From Brienomyrus brachyistius (Eukaryota; Chordata; Actinopteri; Osteoglossiformes; Mormyridae), in the NCBI RefSeq assembly GCF_023856365.1, contig NC_064552.1, positions 8,762,660 to 8,826,659 of the forward strand: a stretch of DNA of 64,000 nt. Reading direction: 5' to 3'. Positions 23,251-36,405 of this stretch are shown in pieces. The notes beneath the pieces are model-generated. The model saw only the letters and a program-made list of their open reading frames with translations. It was not told the origin of the DNA and ran no database searches. The position numbers and the translations under genes are program-made. Each line of letters opens with the position of its first letter. Positions within the stretch are counted from its first letter, which is position 1.

Positions 23251-24665
23251 AACGAAGCCTTATTTATACTGCAAGCTGCCACTGTAAAGCAACGGGAGTT
23301 GAAGGTTTTCTTTTACTAGTGTAAAAACGGGGTTGAATTACTCGTCTCCCCGGACCAGCAGTTTATGGGACAACGAGTCGATGCGTCGCCGCAGCCGGAG
23401 CGCCGAGCATGCCAAACGCCACCCGCACGCTAAACTGACCGATACTCATAAGCAGTTCAGATCTTTTGGCCTCTGTTGAACTGTGCATAAACCGGGACGG
23501 CCCCGTCCATTTAGGACAGGGGGAAAAGTCGGCGGTGAAAAAAAAGGGCTCATGACGACATCCCCCTGACTAATCACAGAGTCCGAGGAAGGCAAGGCTC
23601 ACAGTCGGACGGGCTGCAGGCTTGTGAGCGTGTATTTTTGTGCTAGAAAACGTATGCCAATGCATATTATAGTTATTACATAATGTAAGATAAATAATAT
23701 AAAAAACGGTTTGGCATTGATATTTCGGACAAACTTTAAACCTGAAAAACTCGCATTTATTCCATTACCAGAATCTTCAGTCACCAGTACCATAAACGTT
23801 TAATCCTAAAAGAGTTGCACTGAAAGTTTTGAACTGTGAATGACTGTAAAGCGAACAACTTCAGGATTGTACTGAAGGAAACTAGTTTCATTTCTAAATC
23901 CTGAAGTTGTGCTGTCCCGCGAAGGAAGTAGGCCTACGACGTGTACTTTGGTGAAAAACTCCTTTACTTTAAAGAACTTCACCTACTGCCACATAACGTT
24001 CGTTTCTGCTAATTAGACTGGGGGAAAAAAACGACTAGTTTAGCAACAAAAACTGCTACTACTTTTGTGTTGCATTGTACATTTACTGCAAAGCTTCAAG
24101 AACAGCGCCGCCTGCTGGGGGATCCGTCACAATGCACTTTTGTAGTAGAAGGGGGTACAGAACAACCCTTGTGGGCCGTCAAGTTCAAGGTTTGTCATCA
24201 AACACACGCAGGCACGCACGGCACACCGATTCTATGTTAAAGACAGCACGACCAAAGGCGTTTCCACCTCTCGGGTATTTTTAGGCTTCCCATACGTTTC
24301 AGGCCCTCTGGGCGTAGGCATCTTTCCACGAGGTTTTATTGCCGCGTTAATGTCAGGTAACTCATGCATAAAGTCAAACAAACGCAAGAGAAGGTTTGCA
24401 TGGTTTTTACCGGCATGAATATAATTACGCCTTATAGCAATCTGGCTTTAAAAAGGAAATATGAACAAAAGGTTTTACAGATTTGATGGAAGGTTTTGTA
24501 AAAATAAAAAAAAAGTTGACGGTGTTAGATTTGTATAACCGCAGAAGCAGTATCTGAATTTGGTTGTAACTAATGAAGTTATAGCAACAAGGAGTGAGAT
24601 ATAATGATAATTTTGTAAAAAAAAAAAAAAATGCATTTGGTGACTGCTACAATAACTGCAGTTGT

Positions 24666-24720
24666 TCCATCCATCCATTTTCTGAAACCGGCTAACCCAT
24701 CACAGGGCACTGCTGTTACT
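24666..24720 (+). repeat. R1 copy with an internal deletion
   Basis: 'tccatccattttctgaaacc' is joined straight to 'aacccatcacagggcactg', so about 80 bp of the normal R1 interior is missing. Confidence 0.6.
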
Positions 24721-27700
24721 CAAACTTGTTATTTATTAAAGTGTATTTATACATCTGTCTGTCCATCTCTTGTGGCCACTTTATCCTGCACCGGGTCGTG
24801 TTGAACCTGGGATCCTTCCCAGGAGACACAGGGCTCACACACAGTCACCTACTGAGCCATGCATTTACTCATCAGGCTTTAAAATGACAGAACTATTAAG
24901 TTAAGTACAACATTAGTTCCTTTCATAATAAATAAAACGCCTGGCCGTCCGCTCACACCGTCATGCAGTAACCTCCGTCGCGCTCTCACCGTGAGAAACA
25001 CTTCGCATTCCTGCGAATGTTTATGTCTCTGACGATTCCGACGTATTCCCACTCGAGACCATTAAAAGCTGTTAGAAAATTGACGCACCACCCTCTCACT
25101 GCCAGAGTAAGCAATTCCAAGGTCTGGGCCATGCAAATGATCTATTCATTGCGGCTGAAATGGGGGCATCGTGGATTAAAACAGGTGAAAATATTCACGG
25201 TTGACCTCGAGATCGTTTTCTCGTGTATGAAATGATAGCAGCCGAAAGTGTTCCTTTTGTATGACGATGGCCTTTTTTCATTTCAAGATGTCTGCCGACC
25301 GCAGTGAACAGCAGCGAGGCCGGTAGTTAAGTGCGGTGATCTCAGGAGACTGTCTGCATATCAGGACAGCTGACGCATGCAGCTGGTTCACTGGGGTTCT
25401 CATGACCTGCAGTCATGGCAAGTAAGTTTAGCGCATGCTACCACTTCGGTGTACCGGCCTGTTTCATTTTTAGAGAGCGGTCACTCAAAACAAACCCACC
25501 AAAGCAGGAATATGGATTATGATTACAGTTAAGGTCATATGCAAAAAAGCTTAAATTTCTTTGCAGGTGGTAGCTTTCACCGTTACCGATGTCCGAAAAC
25601 CACTATTCCGATACCCATTTCGTTTCACAGAGGCTCAATTAATCACAAAACCAGCACTTTCCAAAACAAAGCTGTCTAGACAGAACTTTAGTTTTTTTTT
25701 GTTTTTTTTTATTTCCACCCCCCAGTCAAACACTGTAATGTGTCTGCAGTCGGTGACATTTCTCCCCCATATGTTTACCCGGTCTGTCTGTAATTGCCTC
25801 CAGGTTCGTTCGATGGTCAGTGTGCAACAGGTGTGATTTAATAAGCATTTATTCCCAGGGGCCGTGAAAGGAGTTGACTCCAGTCCAAAGTATGAACTTA
25901 ATAAGAGATGGACAGTGATCACATCATTAAAAGAAGGAAAGCGTAGCCTAGCTTAGACCCTGCAAGTGGGCAGTTGTCTTCACAGAGGAGAACAATGATT
26001 AAAGAGTCTACAACATACCTGGGTATAAATCACAGATATTACTTTATTGTCCAGTCATGGAGGATTCTAGAAGTCTCCATTTTAAAGGTCTCTAATGCAG
26101 GCACCCAACACAATGGACCTGCCCAACTTCGAATTGCCCTTTTGGTGATACATGCCCCCATGTCAGTGCTTTGATTTTCCACGCTTAGACCATAAACATC
26201 ATAAACGATACAGCACCTCCAGACCTGTTTTCGCTCACAAAACCCAGAAGTGACCTGACGTCTCTGATTAGCTGGATAGGTGAGACCTCTTAGAGATCAA
26301 CTGCTGATGCGATGCAGCCACGAGACTGCGGCGTTGGCTGGGTGATGATTGCCGCTGTTTTCCACTGTCTCGCAATATAGACACGGAAACGGAAACCCAG
26401 AAATGAGGACATACATAGAAGATACTAAGGTTCTAGCATTGATCAAAATGAGTGGGATTTAATTAAAGTCAATATTTGAAGGAGCTTGAAACTACAGCAC
26501 CAAAGATTTACTAAGACATCTGAATTACCCCTGAAACTTAGAAAAAAAATAGTGCTTTTTTTTTTTTACCAGAATGTCCACACTAGAGTCCAGCTATGAA
26601 ATGTTAAGACGTTTTTCTGTCTCTGACACTGAGTGTGTTGTGGGATGGCAGTATTAGTAAGAAGGATTTAATGTTTATGATCCTGCGGTTCTTTTAGTAC
26701 TTCTTTTCGAACGAGACGTTCGAATGCATGATTTAACTTTATCACATACTTCTATCCACTGGTAATAGAGCCCCTTTTCCAGAAGGTATAAAAATCAAAT
26801 AAGATTGTGTTAGAGATTAAAGCAAAGGGGTCATTTTATTATATGGCGCAATAACTAATTCTCTGACGAGCTCGTTCGAGCTGTTAAAGTCAGGCTGGAA
26901 AATAATTAAAAAGATTACACTAGTGAAATGAGAGTCGAATACACTGCTGGGCAGCTCAGACGCAAGCCAATGTAGCCTCTACTCTCATCTGTGGAGGACG
27001 CTTTCAATTGAAGTTCATTACATCCCCTTTGGCCAGATATTCTTCAATACGCTCCTTTGTTTTTGAAATCCTTGGATCCTTGAGGACAGCAGGCTTGAGT
27101 TACATGTTGGAATATCACGACGGGTTTGGGAAGCATATCAAAGCCAGAAGCCGCCATATCGCCCAGGCACAGTCACCGCGTCTTTGCCTTATGACCTACA
27201 GACAAGGCATACCACCCCCCCCTTAACACCGTGTACCCATGTTACCTTTATGATGGCTTGGAAGGACTCAAGTGGTCCTGTTCTGCTATAAGCGCGACCA
27301 AAAATAAGATGATGAAATTAAGTTTGATTTTACCTGACATTAGGGCACTCGAAACAGAAGAGGTTGTTCCAAACAAACCGGATACAATTGCACAATGCAT
27401 CACTTCCTTTTGTGCCGTCATATCAATTGTGCTGTGGCTATCAATCTTTTGGTCGATTTCAGACACTGGGCCAATGCCTGTGTAAAGGGAGACCGAAACA
27501 CACTAAAAATTAAATTAAATATCTGGGAAAGGCGTGGACTTTAGGCCATGGGGCTGCTTATCTAAGCTCACAGTATTACAAATGCAGCTGGTCATGACTA
27601 AACCCCTTTAGCTTTCGTAAACTACAAAGGTCCTTTAATCTAAACCACTCGGTTTCCGTTTTCATTAATCCGGGATATCTAGCAACGTGATAAAATCCCA

Positions 27701-30314
27701 ACAACTTCCGTACTTACAGATAACCCCTTTGTGTACTTAAAAGGGGGGGCGTGATCTAGGATATCAGTCTTTCAAAGGTGGACAGCACAAGAAAATTAGC
27801 TTAGCTTTACCCTGCCAGACTGCTGCCTTTCTGCTCAGTCCAGTCTATAACCCAATGGGACAGACTACAAGCTCAGAGTCAACACTTCAACAATGTCTCA
27901 GGACGTTACATTTAATTATACACATTTTTTTTTGTCGTCTTTGTGTGCCTTTTTCTGCACTTTATGTCTGTACAATATGTGGTACGTGAAATATATTGTC
28001 CAGTCAATATGTACATGTTAGTATGTAAAATATTGTTGAGTGAATGTGTAATGAATGTGAATGTACCACCTTGGGATTGGGGTGACAATGTAATCCATAT
28101 CAGGAGGGACACTGAGGTACTTCAGGTTATGCAAACTACTTTAAAACTGAAAGGACCCTGTGCTCGGCTAAATTGTTCGGCTCATCTCGTGCTTTTACTG
28201 GTTTGTTTCCTTGATTGAAAAACCCATCCAGCTGTTTCACGTTAGTGACACATGCACAATTGGAGGACGGTGACCAATCAGCACACAGCAACAACTCGGC
28301 GCTCTACTGAAATCCAGGTCCTTTTAATTGAAATGGTTGAAATTGTAGTTTACAAACCCCGTTGTAGTTCACAGTGTCCTGCCTGACATGGATTATAATG
28401 CTCGTCACTCTGTTTGGGATTCAAGGAGATATTTCATCCTGACTGCATATATGTGTATTTAGGGGCTGACAAAGATCTCTTGATCTTGAATCTATAGGAC
28501 TATTGTCTCCGTTTCCAGCATTACCAAATTGAAAGATAGATAATGGTATTATTGGCTATACGTGATTTAAGCATCCTCTGTTTCCTTGGTGTCCCCTGAC
28601 CACAGGGGTGTACTTAAGGGGTAAAGAATGTTTAAATAATGAGTGCAGAAAATGTTATCTTGCGTCACACTTAGCAAGCAGTTTATGAGATTTAGCTACG
28701 GTGTAAGGTGTTTTTCCTTTTATTTGGATTAATAAACCAGCCCATAAATACATAACCATTTGCCAAGTCATAGCTACATAGTAGTTGCATTGAATGCTAC
28801 AGTAATTAGCATTATGTATCAGCTAAGGTAGCTGAGACACTGGTCTGAGGTCGCGAGGTAGCATGGATGCACAGGTGATGGAGAAGTCCTCCGGCTGAGG
28901 GAAGGATGCTAGCATGAAACGGGAGCCAAAATAGCCGGAAATGCCAGTTATCCGAATGTCTCTTATCTAAATATAGCAGCGGTCTGACGCTGGACAAACG
29001 TACACTGGTCACGTTCCGCATCTGTGCATGCGGTGGAGAAAATAGCCTCCTTGGAAAGTCTTGTTTCCAAGCCATCCGCGGCGGAAATAGCGACGGCGGG
29101 CCGAGTTTCCACGCTGCCCGAGCGAACGTTGTCCGGCCGAACGTTACATTGGCCCGACATCCGACTTGGAAACATGTGACACGTCAGATGTAGCCGAAGA
29201 AGAGAATCTGCCAGTCAGAGGAAGAACGCTGAAGAGAAAGACACTCCGAAAATACAATGTGGGAAAAGTCAACAGTGCAGAGATAACTGAAGGGAGTAGA
29301 TCACATTTACGTGAAAGAACAGCACACGGCACCATGAGGCACACAGCTGTAACGTTTTTCATCTTTTATTTTGCGTTAAAAAATGTAGCGACGTAAAATG
29401 AAATACAATGATGTCCAATAGTTAATACAACCTTGCGTCTTTTAACAGAGTCTGGACTTTCCTACCAGAGTAGCAACAACTCTGACTTTTCAGAAGGCAC
29501 TGCGTTTTATTTGCTTTTAGTATAAATATAGAATTCACTTGAGGATGAATGGCGATTTTGAATCCATTCCCTCTTACTGGGAGATCACAGAAGCCATTAA
29601 ACATCCATGTAAAACATTGCGGCAACCGCACAGAGCTGTGTGTCTGACGTTATTGCCATTTTAAAGCCTCTCTTAGCAGAAAATGTAAAACGTCTAAATT
29701 TAAAAGAAATATCTGGCATTTGAATTCAGTCGTTTTTTCACGAGTAAAGAATGTAGAACACGGACGACGGAGATGTGTGAAAACCTCCATTGTAATTCAG
29801 GCTTAAAAGAAATTTACACCCAATTAAATATCTTCCCAGTTTCTTCATAAACACTGTAATGATGTGACTGTTTCACCCAAATCACCGTCGTAGGAAAACC
29901 CTGCAAGAGCAGCAGACCCATAAACAATGTGAACTGAAATTGCTTATGATACATTTCTGTAAAAATAAGACATTCTTGTGTTAAACTTGCAGGGAAAATA
30001 AATGGCTAGACCATGCATATGATGCGACCCACCACACGTACATAGAAAGCAGCGTCTGTGAATGGAATGATCTGAAAAGTCAGGCCTATTTGCCCTGGAC
30101 TGTGGACTCCATAGGATTATAATTAAAAAAGGCAAATAAGACCGCAGATGTCACATGCCCCGGCTCTCATGACAATCCCCCTCCTGCTTTTTGCTGCATC
30201 AGCAGTTTCCAGCTATAAGTCAATGGCATATGCTCTGTAATTAAATTACTTCAGTGAGTCCGATGATGTCACAAAACACAACGGCTCTTTATGGGAGCAA
30301 GTCATGGAGATCCG

Positions 30315-30338
30315 CCCCCCCCCCCCGCCCCCCCCCCC
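30315..30338. repeat. Poly-C tract (C12-G-C11)
   Basis: Two long C runs are separated by a single G, in the pald1 3' flank. Confidence 0.95.
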
Positions 30339-31891
30339 AGCCCTATCCTGCCGTTTCACCGTCGACTGAAGTGGAGCCAGATTCTCATGGATGTTCAATA
30401 AAACCTCAATCCCCGGCCTAATTCAAAGCAGATTTGGGATGAAATAAAACACTTAAATGGTCAAAGGAGAAGCTGGAAAGGAGGCTTGCACTTCATTGTG
30501 CTGTAGCTCCAAACTAAAGTAACTTCTATTTCAATTACCAGGACTTTTTTTTCCCTTACAATTAGTACATTTTTTTTTTTTGGTTATCACATTACACATA
30601 TTGCAAAGTCTTAGTACTCCCATGTTTACAAGGCAGGACGCTTTTCTGATAAACATCACGTGATTCATCCCATGGTTCTGCAGCGCTTTTTACGTTTAAG
30701 CTGCAACTTTACGGTCCGCGTTGACTGCGGTGGTGACACTTGCATGCGATCTTCTGGGACGTCCTCTTCTGGGGAATCTGAGTAATTACCTAATCACATC
30801 ATAAATTCATTAATTTGCTCAATGAGCATGACACGTTGTGTGGAATGACACCATCTCCATCCTTCATGTTAACATCTCACGTTTTGGCAAAATGGGCTTG
30901 TGGTGTTTAAAATAACTATGCTACAGGTATTTAGTTCATGTACCTTAATGCTTGAAACCAAAATCAATAAAAATGTTTTTGCAGACTTTGTTACTGACTT
31001 ATTTACAAAATGTGTAAATGACTGATTGCATATCTATCAAAGGCCTTTTTGTACAAAATATGTCCATTTAATCTTAAAAAAAAGCAAAGCTGATGTCATT
31101 TTTCATGCAAATACAGAATAAAAGCAGACATGTTTTAAGTTCTGGTCTTACAACTGGGGTCTCAAAAGTAAAATGAGAACTATTGTAATTGTATTCATTG
31201 AAAAAAAAGCAGTTTTCACAAGCCTGATCGTGACTTTTCTTGCGTAACACTGAAAAGTTTGTTTAAATGCGTCAATAACTTGATCTAACACTAGCAATTC
31301 CTTAAGCAATATTTATGCAAAAGACTGGAATCAGCACATGAATGCAGCATTTAAAGTATAGCACATTGTACAATGTAGCCTCATAGTGTATCCGTAATTC
31401 CATCTCTTTCAAAAAAGATGAAAAAAGGTTTGACTGATGACAGGCAATAAACATTGGGAGACAACATGTCCACATACGGTAACACTAGATTAAGTAGTAA
31501 ATTAAAACTCTAAATTGTTAATTCTAAGTACTTCCCCTCTGCCTGAGCTCAGCATATGGAATGAGGTAAACGTCTGCTAGGAGCGATGATGCCGCAGAAT
31601 CGCTTTGACAGGAGATTATAAGGAAAACCAATATTTCTAAGCTTCTGTGTGTCCGCTGCATACTCAACAACATCCCCTGCTATTCCTTCACACTTCCTCT
31701 CGCGTTAATCAGTCGCTTCTACTTAAAAAGAACGTTAAAAATCCTTTAAAAATGATAAGATATCAGAAGTGGCAGCTTTTCTACAGAGGCGTTGTTTTCC
31801 ACGACACAGGGACCCTGCGGACGGGATCTGGCCAATCGAAGGCATCTCACTGGGCGACTGGAAGGCGGCCCTACAGACGCTCGGCCAGACC

Positions 31892-32041
31892 TCAGAGGAA
31901 CGCGCCCCTGAAGGATAGCGGCTGGTTACTCTGCTGCTGCCAGCGGCTGCGCAGCCGCGACAGTGCCGTGTCTCTGGGGTTCTCAAACTCCGAGAAGCCC
32001 AGCTGGTCCAGGATGGAGTACACCCCAGCACTGGTGGCCAC
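31892..32041 (-). CDS. pald1: pald1 last coding exon (C-terminus and stop)
   Basis: It encodes the last 49 residues and TGA: VATSAGVYSILDQLGFSEFE, then NPRDTALSRLRSRWQQQSNQ, ending SFRGAFL. SxAGxYxILxxLGFxELE and SRLRxRWQxQS match the paladin C-terminus as I recall it. The acceptor is TCTCGTAG|GTG in phase 0, following the phase-0 donor of the previous exon. Paladin is a cytosolic/membrane-associated CX5R phosphatase-like protein implicated in endosomal phosphoinositide turnover and receptor signalling, including in endothelium. The last residues vary between species. Confidence 0.95.
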   Translation of the reverse strand: MATSAGVYSILDQLGFSEFENPRDTALSRLRSRWQQQSNQPLSFRGAFL

Positions 32042-35000
32042 CTACGAGAGAACAGACAGCAGGGACGTCAATCAGAGGGCCTCCAGAATTCACTACCTCA
32101 AAATAAACAATGAAATGGGCTAATCGCCCTGTCATTTTTGAAATACGCCTTTAAAACCGTTCCCTTTAGTTAGAGAACACGATAAACAAGCTATTGCTGA
32201 ACGTGCCCAATCACGTGCACCTCTGGAATGCTATGCTATGTCAACAGCATGATTGCTGTCCGGCGTTTTTAGTCACGTTCCTCACTGCAATTATTTGCAG
32301 AAGGATGGTTAATGGGATAAAATTTTAAGATTAACATAAATCCACAACAAGACATTAAACATTAAACAGAAACAACAAGAAGGTCGGTCTGATGATCTTC
32401 ACGTTCTCATCTAGTCATTCAACACCTCCGCAGGCTCACAGCTTACATTTTTTTAGCCAAATTGCACTACCTTTGTAATATAATATATTTCTCTACAGGA
32501 GTTCTGAGCATGTGAAACAAAGACGCTTTGAAGGACAGTGAAATCGGTTTACGTTTGAATCTTGACGTCAGGCTGAAAAAGAAAACACAGAGTGCTTTTT
32601 AATAACAGAAGGAGGACCTGTTGATAACCAACTGACAGATGTTTGAGGAAGATTAAGAGTTTAACACGAATCAGCCCCCCATCTAGGATACTGAGGCAAA
32701 GTCATGCGAACTATGAGTTTATGCTAACGGTCAAAACATCATGGTGCGTCACCATGAAAACGAGCCCCAGGAACAGGACGGAGAACCACGTGCCATCAAG
32801 TGGAAGGTCACCACTGGGACCATGTAAACGACGCCTCCCACCAGCAACACCTGGCAACAGCCTGACAAGTCGTCACCCCTCCCCCAGGGTGAGCCGGTGG
32901 CGACCGACTTGGACAGCAAATTAAACACACCGTTAAAGAGGGTCACAGCTTGCATAGTTTACACGGCATACTGTTGTCAAGCCACAGGGGGCACCAATCC
33001 TGACCCCCCACCCCCATCTAGGACTCGAGTTCGAAGCAGCCTCTATTACACAAGCATCAAGTAAATATTTATTTCCATGCAGCTCGGCTTCACCCGCCAG
33101 GTCCAAGTCAAGGTGTTATAAAGATCACGCCGTTTCTCTCCGGAGTCGTTAACAGCTCCGTATTCACGCAGACGTGTCACTGCTGCCTGGCTGCATCTAT
33201 TCAGGCACTCGTTCATAGTTTCCTGGGTGGGTGGGGGTGGGGGAGGGTTGTTGGCACATATTTGACTTTGAAAGACCACCTCCAATTGTACGAGAGCGCT
33301 ACCAAGTTCACAAGGTCTCCGGATCCCTTTCCATTACCGCAATATCGACATGGTTCTGCGGTAATTTGGAAGGATTATATTGCTGTAGGGTGGTCCACTG
33401 GAATATATGAGATCAGAGGCACTGGGTATTCTCAGCAAAATTGGCTCTGCTCCACTCCCAGAGGTCACACATATCCAGAACATCGATACACCCACTATCT
33501 GTATTTGTGAATACTCATTAGCAGCCCTAATGGAGCCGATTACAAGGAGCATGTCCTGCAGTGACAGCGAGATTCAGAAGGATTCACATACAAATGACCT
33601 TGATGGTAATTTTGGTACTGTACTTTCCGTACTTTCCCCATTGACTTCCAGTCGCGTTCCAATACCAAAATTTCCAGTAACTGAAGTACCAAACCAGCTG
33701 GGAGTACTTATTTGGTACTTTGGTGTGGGACTCGCAAACAACTTCTCGCAAACTTCTTTGTCAATTGCTTATGCAAATAGCCTGTTTCTGACACATAATA
33801 CAATCCCTGTCTTGGAAAAAAACTTATGAACTCAGAAAAGATAAACGAAGTGGGGAAAAAATTTATAGTAATAATGTATGCATGGGCAAATGAAGGGACC
33901 CAAAGTTTAAGTGCAATCTGGTCAGAAGAACCAGAAGATGATCAGGATGGCAAAATACAACAGTATTTGGTATAATATACTAGGGCGCAACAATATTGGG
34001 AAAAAAAATGTAATCCTTGGTTGTAATGGGTAATGGAAAATTTATAAAGCAAAAAAAATAAACACATTTTTCGGAAACCCTTCTAGGAGTGATTTTGAAC
34101 AGCAAGGACGAAAATGAATATGACTGGCTCAGAGAGCGCGTGCAGAGTTTTTGCACCAGTGGGAAGCTAACAATTGAAGTACTGAACTTTTGGTATGGTT
34201 CTTCAAATGCCAAAAGTTCGGCACCCTGTGTTGTGCAAAAGCCCCCTAAGTCAGACTACTGGCCACAAACTAGCTACATGTACCGCAGGCTTCTATTATT
34301 AAAGCTTATGTAACTGAAAGCAATATCACCTTTCAATTCACGGACCACGTTTCCTTCTGTAAACGACTGTTTACCGCACTGAATTTTAGTATTTAATACT
34401 GACTGTCATTTGAACTTCATTAGAGATACCTGGCATTCTTAAGAGCTGCCACTTAGTGCGCTGCATTCGGAAATCCTCCGACATTCATCGCGGGTGAAAT
34501 ACTTCCGAGTGGCTTCGGAAAAGTACTTTTCCAGTCTATATCTATACCAGTATTATACTAAATAATCACCAGTGACGCCCAAAGCCTCTCCAATGACATA
34601 CATGAACTCACGGATTGTCTTATGCAGATGCGTGGCTACCGCATATGGACCCTTAGCTGCCGCTTGCTAACAGAGAACAGCCAAGATGCTCCAAATAAAT
34701 CACTGCCGTGAAAAGGGAGCTTCCCATTGGCTAGCTGGTTTAAGTTACGCCTGGCTCACATTTTCCTGTGTAGGCCGTGGCGTGAGCAGCAGGCAGAATG
34801 TTTTCTATCGTAACGGAAATGACCCACGCGTTCTGCTTTCCTTGTATACTGGAGGAAAACATGACACTTAGCGGTAATACTTGAGTCGTCCTACCAAAAT
34901 GCTCCTTAAGGGAAAAAAAAAAAAGTTTATAATGAATTATCATCCGAGTGCCTTAATTACGATGATCTAGGGCACTTGAGCTTTGACGGGTCGCACACCG

Positions 35001-36254
35001 AATACAACGCATCAGTGTCGACCTCAACTATCCCCTGTATATCCACTGTGCATGATATGTCAATTCCTAGCGCTTCAGGTCCAGCACAGTTAAGGAGGAC
35101 TATAAAATGTATCGATCCTTTCAGAAGACGCTTCTTACTTCTATCCATACGAAAAAAACAAAAAAAAAAATTATGGGAGCTTTAACGTCGGAATTCAACG
35201 ATGTTCATTTCCTGTTAACAAACATTTCGATTAATCCAAACAGGAAGCAGGAACAGTCAAGGAATCAAGGGAGAGGGGAGGGTTTCTTGTAGATGTGCTT
35301 CATAGAGCGGCATCCCACTTCATGAAAGCTGAAAATGTTTTGTGAATATCTTAATTTGCGGAGTACTTCTCAGAGCAAAAGCCGGGCCTTACTGAATGTA
35401 CTTAAAAACAAAAAGGGACTGTTAAGTGTTGAATAATATTCCAGACGGGGCGCAGTCCAGTGGATGGGGTCACTTGTTAGGAATGCCTGTAAAGGCAGAG
35501 CCTTTCTGTGCGAGAACAGCTGGCCAGACGAAGCCAAGCGATGGACACGGCAACAAAGAGTGGGCTGCCATGCTTTATGGAGTTCAGGACGTGGGGGAAT
35601 GGCATACGGCGGCACCAAAATAAGCTTGTAAAATTTTAGAAAGGGGGGGCGAGTGGGGGGTCAGGGTGATTAACATGTGACTTACAACCCCCTCGGTTTC
35701 GGTGCTGCACTCTGTGGAAATACAGGCTACATCATTCACAAAACGCACGAATGCGGAGATGTTAAGCGGTGTTGTGTGCAGACAGTTCCTGATCAAGCCA
35801 CAACCAGTGAGCACAGTTTCAATATTTTTGGAAGCATTTAGTACAGTGATATCTCTGCTTTAGTACAAAATATTTACACACCCAAAACTATTAATATGCT
35901 AGAAATATCTGGCAAATACTCTGCATAAAGACAGGGAGATAAGGAGAGAGACGGGGAGGGAGAGAGGGAGACAGGAAAAGAGAAAGACATTGAGAAAGAG
36001 AGAGAGAGAGGGGGAGGGAGAGGGACAGAGAGAGAGACCAGGAGAGAGAGAGACGGGGAGGGAGAGGGACAGAGAGAGAGACGGGGAGGGAGAGGGACAG
36101 AGAGAGAGACCAGGAGAGAGAGAGACGGGGAGGGAGAGGGACAGAGAGAGAGACGGGGAGGGAGAGGGACAGAGAGAGAGACCAGGAGAGAGAGAGACGG
36201 GGAGGGAGAGGGACAGAGAGAGAGACGGGGAGGGAGAGACGGGGAGAGGGAGGG

Positions 36255-36285
<31 letters not shown>

Positions 36286-36288
36286 TAG

Positions 36289-36405
36289 GTAGAGGACTCT
36301 GTATAAGACTCATTTGAAAGACAGCCACACATTTCCTCAGAGAAAAAGTAGAATTACGTCGTATTTCACATGGATTTCATATCTTAAGTGAGAAACATTT
36401 TGAGA
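36289..36405. repeat. 117-bp spacer, copy 1
   Basis: It runs from 'gtagaggactctgtataaga' to 'gagaaacattttgaga'. It is non-repetitive internally and by eye identical to copies 2 and 3. Confidence 0.95.

Larger units (their letters stand above)
23251..31891. other. Intergenic region: adamts14 5' flank and pald1 3' flank/3' UTR
   Basis: 23251-23600 is the adamts14 5' UTR/promoter side; 23340-23440 is CpG-rich but has no clear TATA box at a normal distance. 24666-24860 holds R1 fragments. 29020-29165 is a small CpG-rich patch. 30315-30338 is a poly-C tract. The pald1 3' UTR extends left of 31891; a possible minus-strand ATTAAA poly(A) signal is at 31067-31072, unproven. The remaining open frames are short and unlike any family I recognise. 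No perforin-like coding sequence is visible. Confidence 0.7.

Noticed and set aside
23259..23270. TATAAATAAGG as the adamts14 TATA box
   Set aside because: It lies only 9-20 bp upstream of the start codon, leaving almost no room for a transcription start and leader.
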